Shown here: positions 1 through 4,967 of the stretch, piece by piece | Layout: each line of letters starts with the position of its first letter | How positions within the stretch are numbered: position 1 is the first letter of the stretch | Source of the DNA: Actinomyces viscosus | GTDB lineage: Bacteria; Bacteroidota; Bacteroidia; Flavobacteriales_D; Crocinitomicaceae | DNA length: 6,120 nt | Reading direction: 5' to 3' | Assembly: GCA_943326975.2 (NCBI GenBank) | Contig: CALPVI020000121.1 | Location: 1-6,120 of the forward strand | Made by a program: the position numbers and the translations under genes | Notes under the pieces: model-generated | The model's input: the letters and a program-made list of their open reading frames with translations, nothing else | What the model was told of the DNA's origin: nothing | Databases searched by the model: none

Positions 1-530
1 ATTAAAACTTTTGTAATATCCCAGTCAGTAGCTAATCCTACGGCTAAAAAAGGTATTAAAAAACATAATATAGTTAAAAGAATCATTTCATCACTCATAC
101 CTTTGTTAGGCCCTTTTTTTTGAATTACACTCTCTTTACTTCTGAATTGATTTAAGTTATTTTTAATCACTGATTTTGAAACAATAAAAGAATCGTGATT
201 TTTCACTTCTTTGATTTTTATGGTTTTATTCGATTCAAATAATGCCTCAGAATTAATTAGAGAAGAAACGTTATTATTTACAATTTCTTTTTCTTCCGTT
301 TTTGAAATTTCAGTAGCTACAAAACTTTCAGATTGCAACACTAATTGATCTGTTACTTTATACGTGTCATTTTTCACACTTACAATCTCTTCATTTGATG
401 CGTCTAAATGATTTTTTTTCAAACTCACTTGAAAACCTTTATTATAGACTCTGCTTTGAACAGAACATGAAGAAATTAGAAAAGAAGCTATACAAGCTGA
501 AAACGAAATTTTAATTATCTTTTTTATCAT
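1..530 (-). CDS. Lipoprotein with C-terminal Pmp3/YqaE-like membrane domain (3' end cut off)
   Basis: I translated this by hand: ATG at 530 opens a frame that stays open to the window edge, giving 176 residues with the C-terminus missing. Residues 1-21 form a signal peptide (MIKK start, hydrophobic core) ending in the lipobox I19-S20-S21-C22, so Cys22 should be lipidated. Soon after comes RVYNKGFQV (27-35), like the short YxxG-type motif I recall after the lipidated Cys in Bacteroidota proteins of this class. Residues 40-139 are polar, Lys/Glu/Asn/Ser-rich and low in complexity. From about 146 (SDEMILLTILCFLIPFLAVG) a hydrophobic stretch begins, followed by LATDWD, which resembles the first helix and loop of the Pmp3/YqaE (UPF0057) family; the second helix would lie beyond the edge. 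Pmp3 proteins are tiny membrane proteins linked to membrane potential and stress in other organisms; the role of this longer form is unknown to me. It starts 77 bases after rnz with no clear TAnnTTTG element. The lipoprotein call is firm, the Pmp3 assignment likely. Confidence 0.75.
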   Translation of the reverse strand, partial: MIKKIIKISFSACIASFLISSCSVQSRVYNKGFQVSLKKNHLDASNEEIVSVKNDTYKVTDQLVLQSESFVATEISKTEEKEIVNNNVSSLINSEALFESNKTIKIKEVKNHDSFIVSKSVIKNNLNQFRSKESVIQKKGPNKGMSDEMILLTILCFLIPFLAVGLATDWDITKVL

Positions 531-585
531 ATTTTTATAAATTTAATTGAATTAATTTTGTAAAATAAACTCTATAATTGGAAGT

Positions 586-622
586 GAATTTAAATATAAT
601 TTTATGATTATAATTTAAATTC
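586..622. repeat. AT-rich inverted repeat over the rnz stop codon
   Basis: The arms 586-600 and 607-622 pair over 15 base pairs with one bulged base (612) and a six-base loop (601-606). The outer ten pairs are GAATTTAAAT against ATTTAAATTC. The right arm includes the last codons and TAA stop of rnz. Only one pair is G-C and no T-run follows on the minus strand, so it is at best a weak terminator or mRNA 3'-end structure for the pyrR-pyrB-STAS-rnz transcript. Confidence 0.4.
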
Positions 623-1540
623 ACCATCTATTTGATAAACATCCCCATCCTCAACAACTACTACATTTTCAAAAATTGTTTTAGCTTCATTTTCATGCTC
701 TTTTCCATTTTCAAAACGAGCACTTAAATGTCCTAGCAATAATTTCCCCACATTTGCCTTTAATGCTATTTTAGCAGCATCTTTAGCTGTTGAATGATAA
801 GTTGCTTTTGCGCGATTTCTATCTTTTTCTAAAAAAGTAGCCTCATGATATAAAAATGAAACATTTTCAATTTTTGAAATCACGCTTTCGTAATACATAG
901 TATCAGAACAATAAGCATATGAATAAACTGGTTTAGGTGGTAAAGTATATTTTTCAAAGGAATATGTCTTTCCTGTTTCATTATCTATTACATCCTCTCC
1001 TCTCTTAAAAAAAGGAATCAATGCTAATGAAAGTTTATCTTCTTTAAATAAATCGCCTTTTAGAATTCTTTCTTTTTGCTTTTCTTTTATCACAAAACCA
1101 TTTGTTGGAATCCTATGCTTCAAAGGAAATGTATGAATCTCAATTAATTTATCTTCAAACAAACAACCTGAAGACTTACCATCTAAAACTGTAAATTCTA
1201 TACTGAAATCTAATCTTGCACCACCAATTTCTAACTGACTTCTGATGATTTGCTCTAAACCTTCTGGACCATATACTTTAACACCTTGGTTACGTCCAAG
1301 CAAATGCATTGTACTTAATAATCCAACTAAACCAAAATAATGATCTCCGTGAAGATGTGAAATTAATATATGTGTTAATTTTTGGAATTTGAGACCATAT
1401 TTTCTGATTTGCATCTGCGTACCCTCTCCACAATCAATTAAAATATGCCTATCATTACAAATGACATATTGAGAAGTAGGATTTCTTGAAAAAGTTGGTA
1501 AAGCCGCGCCTGAACCTAAGATTGTAACGGTAAAACTCAA
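608..1540 (-). CDS. rnz: Ribonuclease Z (tRNA 3'-processing endonuclease)
   Basis: RNase Z is a cytoplasmic zinc-dependent beta-lactamase-fold enzyme that cuts pre-tRNAs after the discriminator base so that CCA can be added. At 310 residues it matches the short bacterial form. The signature is SHLHGDHYFG (61-70), giving zinc ligands His62, His64, Asp66 and His67. The remaining expected ligands are present as His142 (PLKHRIP), Asp213 (CSDT) and His271 (LLGHLSARF). The substrate-binding exosite lies around 150-205, with PPKP at 201-204. The start codon is TTG (1540-1538): the reading SFTVTILGSGAA is the normal family N-terminus, the next Met is residue 43 inside the fold, and no ATG lies just upstream. 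That TTG overlaps the TGA of the upstream STAS gene in the sequence TTGA, so translation is probably coupled. It is the last gene of the pyrR-pyrB-STAS-rnz run. Confidence 0.96.
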   Translation of the reverse strand: MSFTVTILGSGAALPTFSRNPTSQYVICNDRHILIDCGEGTQMQIRKYGLKFQKLTHILISHLHGDHYFGLVGLLSTMHLLGRNQGVKVYGPEGLEQIIRSQLEIGGARLDFSIEFTVLDGKSSGCLFEDKLIEIHTFPLKHRIPTNGFVIKEKQKERILKGDLFKEDKLSLALIPFFKRGEDVIDNETGKTYSFEKYTLPPKPVYSYAYCSDTMYYESVISKIENVSFLYHEATFLEKDRNRAKATYHSTAKDAAKIALKANVGKLLLGHLSARFENGKEHENEAKTIFENVVVVEDGDVYQIDGEFKL

Positions 1541-1878
1541 TTCTCTATCACTTTTAAAGCTTCAGCTTCGTTTTCTGCAATTATTAAAACTTTATCTAAT
1601 TGAGAAATTTGTATCATTTTAAAAACGCTTGGATGCAGACCGCACAATACAAATTTACCATTCGTATCTTTACACAATCTATTTCCAATTAAAACTGAAC
1701 TTAATCCTGAGGAATCACAGTATTTAGTTTTTGACAAATCCAATACAATATTATTCACTCCATTCTTATTCAAAATAATCAATTCACTTTTCAATTCCAA
1801 TGAATTAGCTGCATTTAGTTTTTCAACATTGCTTTTAATCACTGCATGAAATTTATTTTGTATTGTTTGAAAGCTCAT
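1537..1878 (-). CDS. STAS-domain protein (SpoIIAA-like anti-sigma factor antagonist family)
   Basis: With ATG at 1878 the product has 113 residues and is one stand-alone STAS domain. A SpoIIAA-like pattern is visible: the strand NNIVLDLSK (42-50), then the phosphoacceptor loop YCDSSGLS (53-60) with Ser56/Ser57, then a helix with NRLCK, and KFVLCGL before the C-terminal helix. In SpoIIAA and RsbV the second Ser of DSSG is phosphorylated by a GHKL-type kinase, and the unphosphorylated form releases a partner. The specific partner here is unknown. The frame also opens at a TTG (1902), which would add eight residues. I prefer the ATG because the family starts near the first beta strand and because a probable promoter element (1900-1907) covers that TTG. 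The gene starts 38 bases after pyrB and its TGA overlaps the TTG of rnz. From memory, STAS genes sit next to rnz in many Bacteroidota. The family call is secure; the sigma-factor role is not shown. Confidence 0.88.
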   Translation of the reverse strand: MSFQTIQNKFHAVIKSNVEKLNAANSLELKSELIILNKNGVNNIVLDLSKTKYCDSSGLSSVLIGNRLCKDTNGKFVLCGLHPSVFKMIQISQLDKVLIIAENEAEALKVIEN

Positions 1879-1899
1879 TAAATAGTGTTGTTGTTTGTT

Positions 1900-1930
1900 C
1901 AAATGTAATAAAAATTTTATTGACGTTCAA
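1900..1930 (-). promoter_or_regulatory. Probable internal promoter for STAS gene and rnz
   Basis: On the minus strand TACATTTG (1907-1900) matches the Bacteroidota -7 consensus TAnnTTTG exactly. A TTG (1930-1928) lies 20 bases upstream, close to the usual spacing of the -33 element. Transcription would begin about 16-19 bases before the ATG at 1878. The site overlaps the last codons of pyrB, so it would let STAS and rnz be expressed independently of the pyrimidine genes. Confidence 0.55.
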
Positions 1931-2849
1931 TTTTTGAAGCTAATAAATAAATAACAGCCATCCTAACCGCTACTCCATTCTCAACTTGCTGTAAAATAAC
2001 TGATTGTTTTGAATCAGCTACATCACTTGTTATTTCCACTCCTCTATTAATTGGTCCTGGATGCATCACAACTATCTTCTTGTCTAAAGAATCTAATATT
2101 TCTTTCGTTAATCCAAACTGCATTGAATACTCTCTCAATGAAGGGAAATATTTAATATCTTGCCTTTCCAACTGAATTCGTAACATATTTGCAACATCAC
2201 ACCATTCTAATGCAACTCTCAAATTATGTTCTACTTTCACTCCTAACTCATGAATATATTTAGGAATCAAAGTTGTAGGGCCGCATACCATTACTTCAGC
2301 CCCTAGCTTTTGCAAACAATATATATTAGAAAGCGCAACTCTTGAATGGAGAATATCACCAACAATGACAACTTTTTTACCTTCAACACTGCCTAACTGT
2401 TCACGAATTGTAAAAGCATCTAATAATGCTTGTGTAGGATGCTCATGCGTACCATCTCCTGCATTCACCACTTTAGCATTCACTCTTTCAGAAAGAAATT
2501 TTGCTGCTCCTGGATTAGGGTGACGCATTACAACCATATCCACTTTCATCGATAAAATATTATTTACTGTATCGATTAAAGTTTCACCTTTTTTAACAGA
2601 ACTACTTGATGCACTAAAATTTACAACATCTGCAGAAAGTCTTTTTTCAGCAATTTCGAATGACAATCTCGTTCTAGTTGAATTTTCAAAAAACAAATTT
2701 GCAATAGTAATATCTCGTAATGAAGGAACTTTTTTAATCGGTCGATTAATCACCTCCTTAAAGCTATCAGCTGTTTTGAAAATTAATTCTATATCTTGAC
2801 GAGTAAGGTCTTTTATACCCGTTAAATGCTCTACACTTAAATTATCCAT
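1917..2849 (-). CDS. pyrB: Aspartate carbamoyltransferase, catalytic chain
   Basis: PyrB joins carbamoyl phosphate and L-aspartate to make N-carbamoyl-aspartate, the committed step of pyrimidine synthesis, in the cytoplasm as trimers. The 310-residue product is full length. Visible landmarks: FENSTRTRLSFE (54-65), with the carbamoyl-phosphate site S57-T58-R59-T60; the Ser-rich loop before KKGET (86-90), whose Lys reaches into the neighbouring subunit; R109 in VVMRHP; HPTQALLDAF (137-146) with His137 and Gln140; R170 in ILHSRVA; RIQ (224-226) and HPGPINRGVEI (263-273) in the aspartate domain. All expected active-site residues are present. No pyrI regulatory chain gene lies nearby, so the enzyme may be the unregulated type, as in Bacillus. 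The ATG overlaps the end of pyrR by 8 bases, which indicates co-transcription and likely translational coupling. The start is clear: MDNLSVEHLTGIKDL matches the family N-terminus. Confidence 0.97.
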   Translation of the reverse strand: MDNLSVEHLTGIKDLTRQDIELIFKTADSFKEVINRPIKKVPSLRDITIANLFFENSTRTRLSFEIAEKRLSADVVNFSASSSSVKKGETLIDTVNNILSMKVDMVVMRHPNPGAAKFLSERVNAKVVNAGDGTHEHPTQALLDAFTIREQLGSVEGKKVVIVGDILHSRVALSNIYCLQKLGAEVMVCGPTTLIPKYIHELGVKVEHNLRVALEWCDVANMLRIQLERQDIKYFPSLREYSMQFGLTKEILDSLDKKIVVMHPGPINRGVEITSDVADSKQSVILQQVENGVAVRMAVIYLLASKIERQ

Positions 2850-3390
2850 TTGCTTCTGGTGTGTACAAAACTATTTTGTCTTCTCCTTCTATTTCTTTCC
2901 ATTCAACTGATACTCGTTCTGAGACTAATGTATCAACTGCTTTCCCTACATAATCTGCTTGAATAGGTAAATCACGTCTAAATCTTCTATCAATCAAAGT
3001 CAATAATTCAACTTTCTTTGGTCTACCAAAAGCTAATAACGCATCTAAACCTGAACGGATCGTTCTACCTGTATACAAAACATCATCAACCAAAACAACA
3101 TTTTTGTTTTCAATTACGAAATCAATATTTGTTACACTTGGTATGATTGGACGTTCTCTTCTTCTAAAATCATCGCGGTAAAATGTTATGTCTAAATTTC
3201 CACAAACTACCTCTTTGCCAAGTATTGCTTCTAATTGAGATTTTAAACGAGCAACTACATTTACACCTCTTGGCTGTAAACCAATTAGTACTGTATTAGA
3301 GAAATCGTTGTGAGTTTCAATGAGTTGATAGCAAAGCCTATTGAGGGTCAGTTCAAAATGTTTTGTGTTGAGAATGACTTGCTTTTCCAT
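2842..3390 (-). CDS. pyrR: PyrR, pyrimidine operon regulator / uracil phosphoribosyltransferase
   Basis: PyrR belongs to the type I phosphoribosyltransferases. In Firmicutes it binds pyr mRNA and causes attenuation when UMP is high, and it can also make UMP from uracil and PRPP. The 182 residues match the family length. The PRPP-binding motif is VVLVDDVLYTGRT (98-110), preceded by the flexible loop around DITFYRDDFRRR (67-78). The C-terminal part has LIDRRFRRDLPIQADYVGK (132-150), corresponding to the family segment that includes the RELPI motif. Position as first gene, overlapping pyrB by 8 bases, supports a role in pyrimidine metabolism. However, I see no PyrR-binding loop or attenuator before the gene, and its probable promoter leaves almost no leader. 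RNA-based regulation is therefore not supported at this site, and the protein may act mainly as a phosphoribosyltransferase or elsewhere. Identity is firm; mode of regulation is open. Confidence 0.93.
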   Translation of the reverse strand: MEKQVILNTKHFELTLNRLCYQLIETHNDFSNTVLIGLQPRGVNVVARLKSQLEAILGKEVVCGNLDITFYRDDFRRRERPIIPSVTNIDFVIENKNVVLVDDVLYTGRTIRSGLDALLAFGRPKKVELLTLIDRRFRRDLPIQADYVGKAVDTLVSERVSVEWKEIEGEDKIVLYTPEANG

Positions 3391-3395
3391 TACAA

Positions 3396-3403
3396 CAAAG
3401 ATA
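3396..3403 (-). promoter_or_regulatory. Probable -7 element of the pyrR-pyrB promoter
   Basis: TATCTTTG on the minus strand (3403-3396) is a full match to TAnnTTTG. Only five bases separate its last G from the ATG of pyrR at 3390, so the transcript would be leaderless or nearly so. No clear TTG is found at the -33 spacing, where the sequence reads GTGTTTT. An AAAAATC/GATTTTT inverted repeat (3437-3455) lies further upstream. Confidence 0.5.
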
Positions 3404-3545
3404 ATAGGAAAACGAAATTTTAAAACACTTTTAAAGAAAAATCTTTTTGATTTTTTTCAACTACAGTTTAGATGAATTTTAGAACCGCTAAATCAATAAT
3501 ATTTACTCTTTAAATGATTTTACAAAATATTGAAAATTAATCTTT

Positions 3546-3553
3546 TATATTTG
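3546..3553 (+). promoter_or_regulatory. Possible -7 element for plus-strand small RNA
   Basis: TATATTTG on the plus strand fully matches TAnnTTTG and lies just before two hairpins with T-runs on the same strand. No TTG occurs at the usual -33 distance; the nearest, at 3530-3532, is only 13 bases away. By itself an eight-base AT-rich match is weak evidence here. Confidence 0.3.
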
Positions 3554-3568
3554 ATTCATAGTAGTGAC

Positions 3569-3602
3569 GAAAACTTTTGTAGTAGGAAGTTTTCATTTTT
3601 TT
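3569..3602 (+). terminator. Weak terminator-like hairpin, plus strand
   Basis: GAAAACTT (3569-3576) pairs with AAGTTTTC (3587-3594) over eight bases around a ten-base loop, and seven T follow at 3596-3602. Only two of the pairs are G-C, so it may instead be an internal structure of the candidate RNA. Confidence 0.4.
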
Positions 3603-3613
3603 GGTTTTAGTTT

Positions 3614-3657
3614 ACTATTTACGAGTGATTTATTTTCTCTCGTAAATAGTTTTTTTT
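3614..3657 (+). terminator. Intrinsic terminator, plus-strand orientation
   Basis: ACTATTTACGAG (3614-3625) pairs perfectly with CTCGTAAATAGT (3639-3650): 12 pairs around a 13-base loop, with the G-C pairs near the loop. The right arm runs into eight T (3650-3657). On the minus strand the hairpin is followed by AAACTAAAACC, with no T-run, so it does not look built to end the SUI1 transcript, although it could still stabilise that mRNA's 3' end. Confidence 0.6.
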
Positions 3658-3679
3658 AATAGTTAAAGCAAGATATAAA

Positions 3680-4027
3680 TTAACCTCCTTTTTTCTTCGT
3701 TTGAGTATATCCATCTTTGATTAATAAATCAAAAATCTTTTCTTTAAAATTACCTTGAATTAATATTTCACCATCTTTAGCTGTACCTCCAACACCACAC
3801 TTGCTCTTCAAAGATTTGCCTAATTCTTTCAAATCTGTATCATCTCCGATAAACCCTTCAATCATAGTAACTTCTTTACCTGCACGCTGCTTTTTGTCTA
3901 TCGAAACATATAATTTTTGTTGATTATTTGGAAGCGTTTCTTGCACCTCATCGTCTTCAGATTGATATTCAAAATTAGGATTGGTTGAATAAACAATGTT
4001 AACTCTATCTTTTTGTTTTTTTGCCAT
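3680..4027 (-). CDS. SUI1/eIF1-like translation initiation factor (YciH family)
   Basis: The 115-residue product ends in an SUI1 domain, the fold of eukaryotic eIF1 and of E. coli YciH. In eukaryotes it controls start-codon choice on the small ribosomal subunit; in bacteria it can act in initiation fidelity, but its role is less settled and it is not essential where studied. Residues 1-35 are a polar, acidic linker. The domain spans about 38-112, with KLYVSIDKKQRAGKEVT (38-54), a basic, conserved first strand and loop, and the signature KCGVGGTAKDGEILIQG (76-92). The end is Lys-rich (KKKGG). ATG at 4027 is the natural start, and MAKKQKDR is a plausible basic N-terminus. The Cys-rich gene lies 79 bases upstream behind a good promoter, so the two are probably co-transcribed. 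The hairpin beyond the stop has its T-run on the opposite strand. Confidence 0.9.
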   Translation of the reverse strand: MAKKQKDRVNIVYSTNPNFEYQSEDDEVQETLPNNQQKLYVSIDKKQRAGKEVTMIEGFIGDDTDLKELGKSLKSKCGVGGTAKDGEILIQGNFKEKIFDLLIKDGYTQTKKKGG

Positions 4028-4106
4028 TACAAACTATTTATGGTTACCCAAAATTAAGATTTTTAAAGCAATCATAAAAATAGGTATAGAAATAATAAAA
4101 AAGAAT

Positions 4107-4250
4107 TTAGAGTTTAGGGCATTTTTTACAATGAACACCTTTCTTTTTATATTTTTTACAACATTCTTTCTTTTTGGAACACGAACAATTGGAACAATTT
4201 TTAACTGTTTCAATCAACACTTCACTAGAAAGAATGTTTTTTAATTGCAT
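4107..4250 (-). CDS. Cys-rich microprotein, 47 residues
   Basis: I found this short frame by translating the gap upstream of the SUI1-like gene. ATG at 4250 follows an in-frame TAA (4259-4257), and TAA at 4107 ends it. The N-terminus, MQLKNILSSEVLIETVKN, looks like an amphipathic helix. It is followed by seven Cys in 26 residues: C19, C22, C24, C30, C31, C41 and C44, arranged as CxxCxC, a CC pair in a Lys-rich stretch, and CKKCP near the end, with H40 next to C41. Such spacing suggests metal (zinc) binding, but I cannot name a family. I have an impression of similar small CC...Y.KKG..CxxCP proteins in other Bacteroidota, which I could not check. Support: clustered Cys codons are unlikely by chance in such AT-rich DNA, and a full TAnnTTTG promoter ends 22 bases before the ATG. 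Against: the product is short, and another frame is open across the same bases. Confidence 0.65.
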   Translation of the reverse strand: MQLKNILSSEVLIETVKNCSNCSCSKKKECCKKYKKKGVHCKKCPKL

Positions 4251-4272
4251 TGCTATTTAGAATTAATCTAAA

Positions 4273-4305
4273 CAAAGTTACAGTTTTTTTTGAAATGAAA
4301 ACAAA
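4273..4305 (-). promoter_or_regulatory. Promoter of the Cys-rich gene and SUI1-like gene
   Basis: TAACTTTG on the minus strand (4280-4273) matches the Bacteroidota -7 element TAnnTTTG, and TTTG (4305-4302) lies 21 bases upstream as a -33 element. The predicted leader before the ATG at 4250 is about 17-20 bases. The site lies between the upstream kinase-like gene's stop (4317) and the Cys-rich gene, exactly where a promoter is expected. Confidence 0.6.
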
Positions 4306-4316
4306 AAAAATATTTT

Positions 4317-4895
4317 TTACACTTTATTTATAAGAACTTCTAAAGAAAGAAATGAATAATTAGAATCAATTGTATCCACCTTGTAATTCAAAAGGTTATC
4401 TGATTTCATTTTCATAATAATAAACCCTAAACCAGCTCCGTTTTTCTCAGAAAAAACGTTTTCTGACAATTCTTTTAGATAATATATTTTTAAATTTTCG
4501 TTGGATAAGGAATTTATATAATCAATTTTATTTCGAATTAACTCTACATCTTTATTTAAAATAATATTTCCAAAGTTAACCTTATAAATTAATTCATTCT
4601 TAGCAATTAATAAAAAAGCAATTTGCCGTTCAAACAAATCTTTCGCTGCATGTTTTCTAACATTTTGAAGCCCTTCAATAAGTATTGAAAACATCCTTTT
4701 TTTAGTTTGTTTAAAATCCCCTAATGAAGTCATCAATGTTTCATTCCCTTCAACCAAACTATTAACAAGATCCTGAGAGAAAACACCAAAATGAGATACA
4801 TTTATCTTAAAACCTTCAGCCAAATATTCATTACTAAAATATTTGAAGTTTGAATAAACATTCTCTGCAATTGGATTATCTTTAACTTCTAACAT
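4317..4895 (-). CDS. SiaB-like (DUF6272) GHKL-fold protein kinase
   Basis: The 192-residue cytoplasmic protein fits the SiaB/DUF6272 group, relatives of the anti-sigma kinases SpoIIAB and RsbW. In Pseudomonas, SiaB phosphorylates the small acceptor protein SiaC in a partner-switching pathway. Landmarks of the ATP-binding fold: an N-box-like helix MFSILIEGLQNVRKHA (68-83), with Glu74 and Asn78 as candidate catalytic/Mg-binding residues and His82, and a G-box NGAGLGFIIMKMKS (152-165), with the ATP-lid glycines 153, 155 and 157. The N-terminal half (1-65) is the substrate-facing part typical of the group. No signal peptide or membrane segment is seen. It lies 72 bases after the T9SS-type surface protein gene with no convincing promoter between, so it may be part of that transcript. 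The fold is quite clear; kinase activity and target are inferred, and the STAS protein in this window is a candidate of the right family. Confidence 0.78.
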   Translation of the reverse strand: MLEVKDNPIAENVYSNFKYFSNEYLAEGFKINVSHFGVFSQDLVNSLVEGNETLMTSLGDFKQTKKRMFSILIEGLQNVRKHAAKDLFERQIAFLLIAKNELIYKVNFGNIILNKDVELIRNKIDYINSLSNENLKIYYLKELSENVFSEKNGAGLGFIIMKMKSDNLLNYKVDTIDSNYSFLSLEVLINKV

Positions 4896-4967
4896 TTGTT
4901 CATTTATTTAACAGTACCTTGAATTGAAAACGATAAACTTTGAAAAAAATTGCTCCTACAATAATTT

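Larger units (their letters stand above)
3557..3657 (+). ncRNA. Candidate small RNA with two hairpins
   Basis: No gene on either strand explains this stretch between pyrR and the SUI1-like gene. On the plus strand it would give an RNA of roughly 100 bases: a -7 match upstream, a first hairpin (3569-3594) followed by a seven-T run, a 'ttggttttagttt' linker, then a 12-bp hairpin (3614-3650) ending in an eight-T run. All window genes are on the minus strand, so these plus-strand termination signals need a transcript of their own. The start coordinate is inferred from the promoter match and may be off by tens of bases. I cannot assign it to a known RNA family. Confidence 0.35.

Noticed and set aside
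1879..1902. Eight-residue N-terminal extension of the STAS protein from TTG
   Set aside because: It overlaps a probable -7 element, and the family normally starts near the ATG at 1878.
3437..3455. AAAAATC/GATTTTT inverted repeat upstream of pyrR as terminator or operator
   Set aside because: Seven AT-rich pairs in an A/T-run area can arise by chance, and no matching half-sites or suitable T-run after it on the minus strand were found.
3564..3659. Plus-strand GTG-initiated frame of 31 residues over the two hairpins
   Set aside because: It runs through both hairpins and T-runs, and its Phe-rich product follows from T-rich base composition. The RNA-structure reading explains the sequence better.
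3996..4244. Plus-strand open frame of 82 residues, rich in Phe
   Set aside because: It lies antisense to the start of the SUI1-like gene and to the Cys-rich gene; its Phe runs mirror Lys codons of the minus strand. No promoter or family resemblance was seen.
4925..4967. Possible terminator after the surface-protein gene (ATTG/CAAT followed by a T-run)
   Set aside because: The stem has only four continuous pairs with mismatches beyond; too weak in AT-rich DNA to support.
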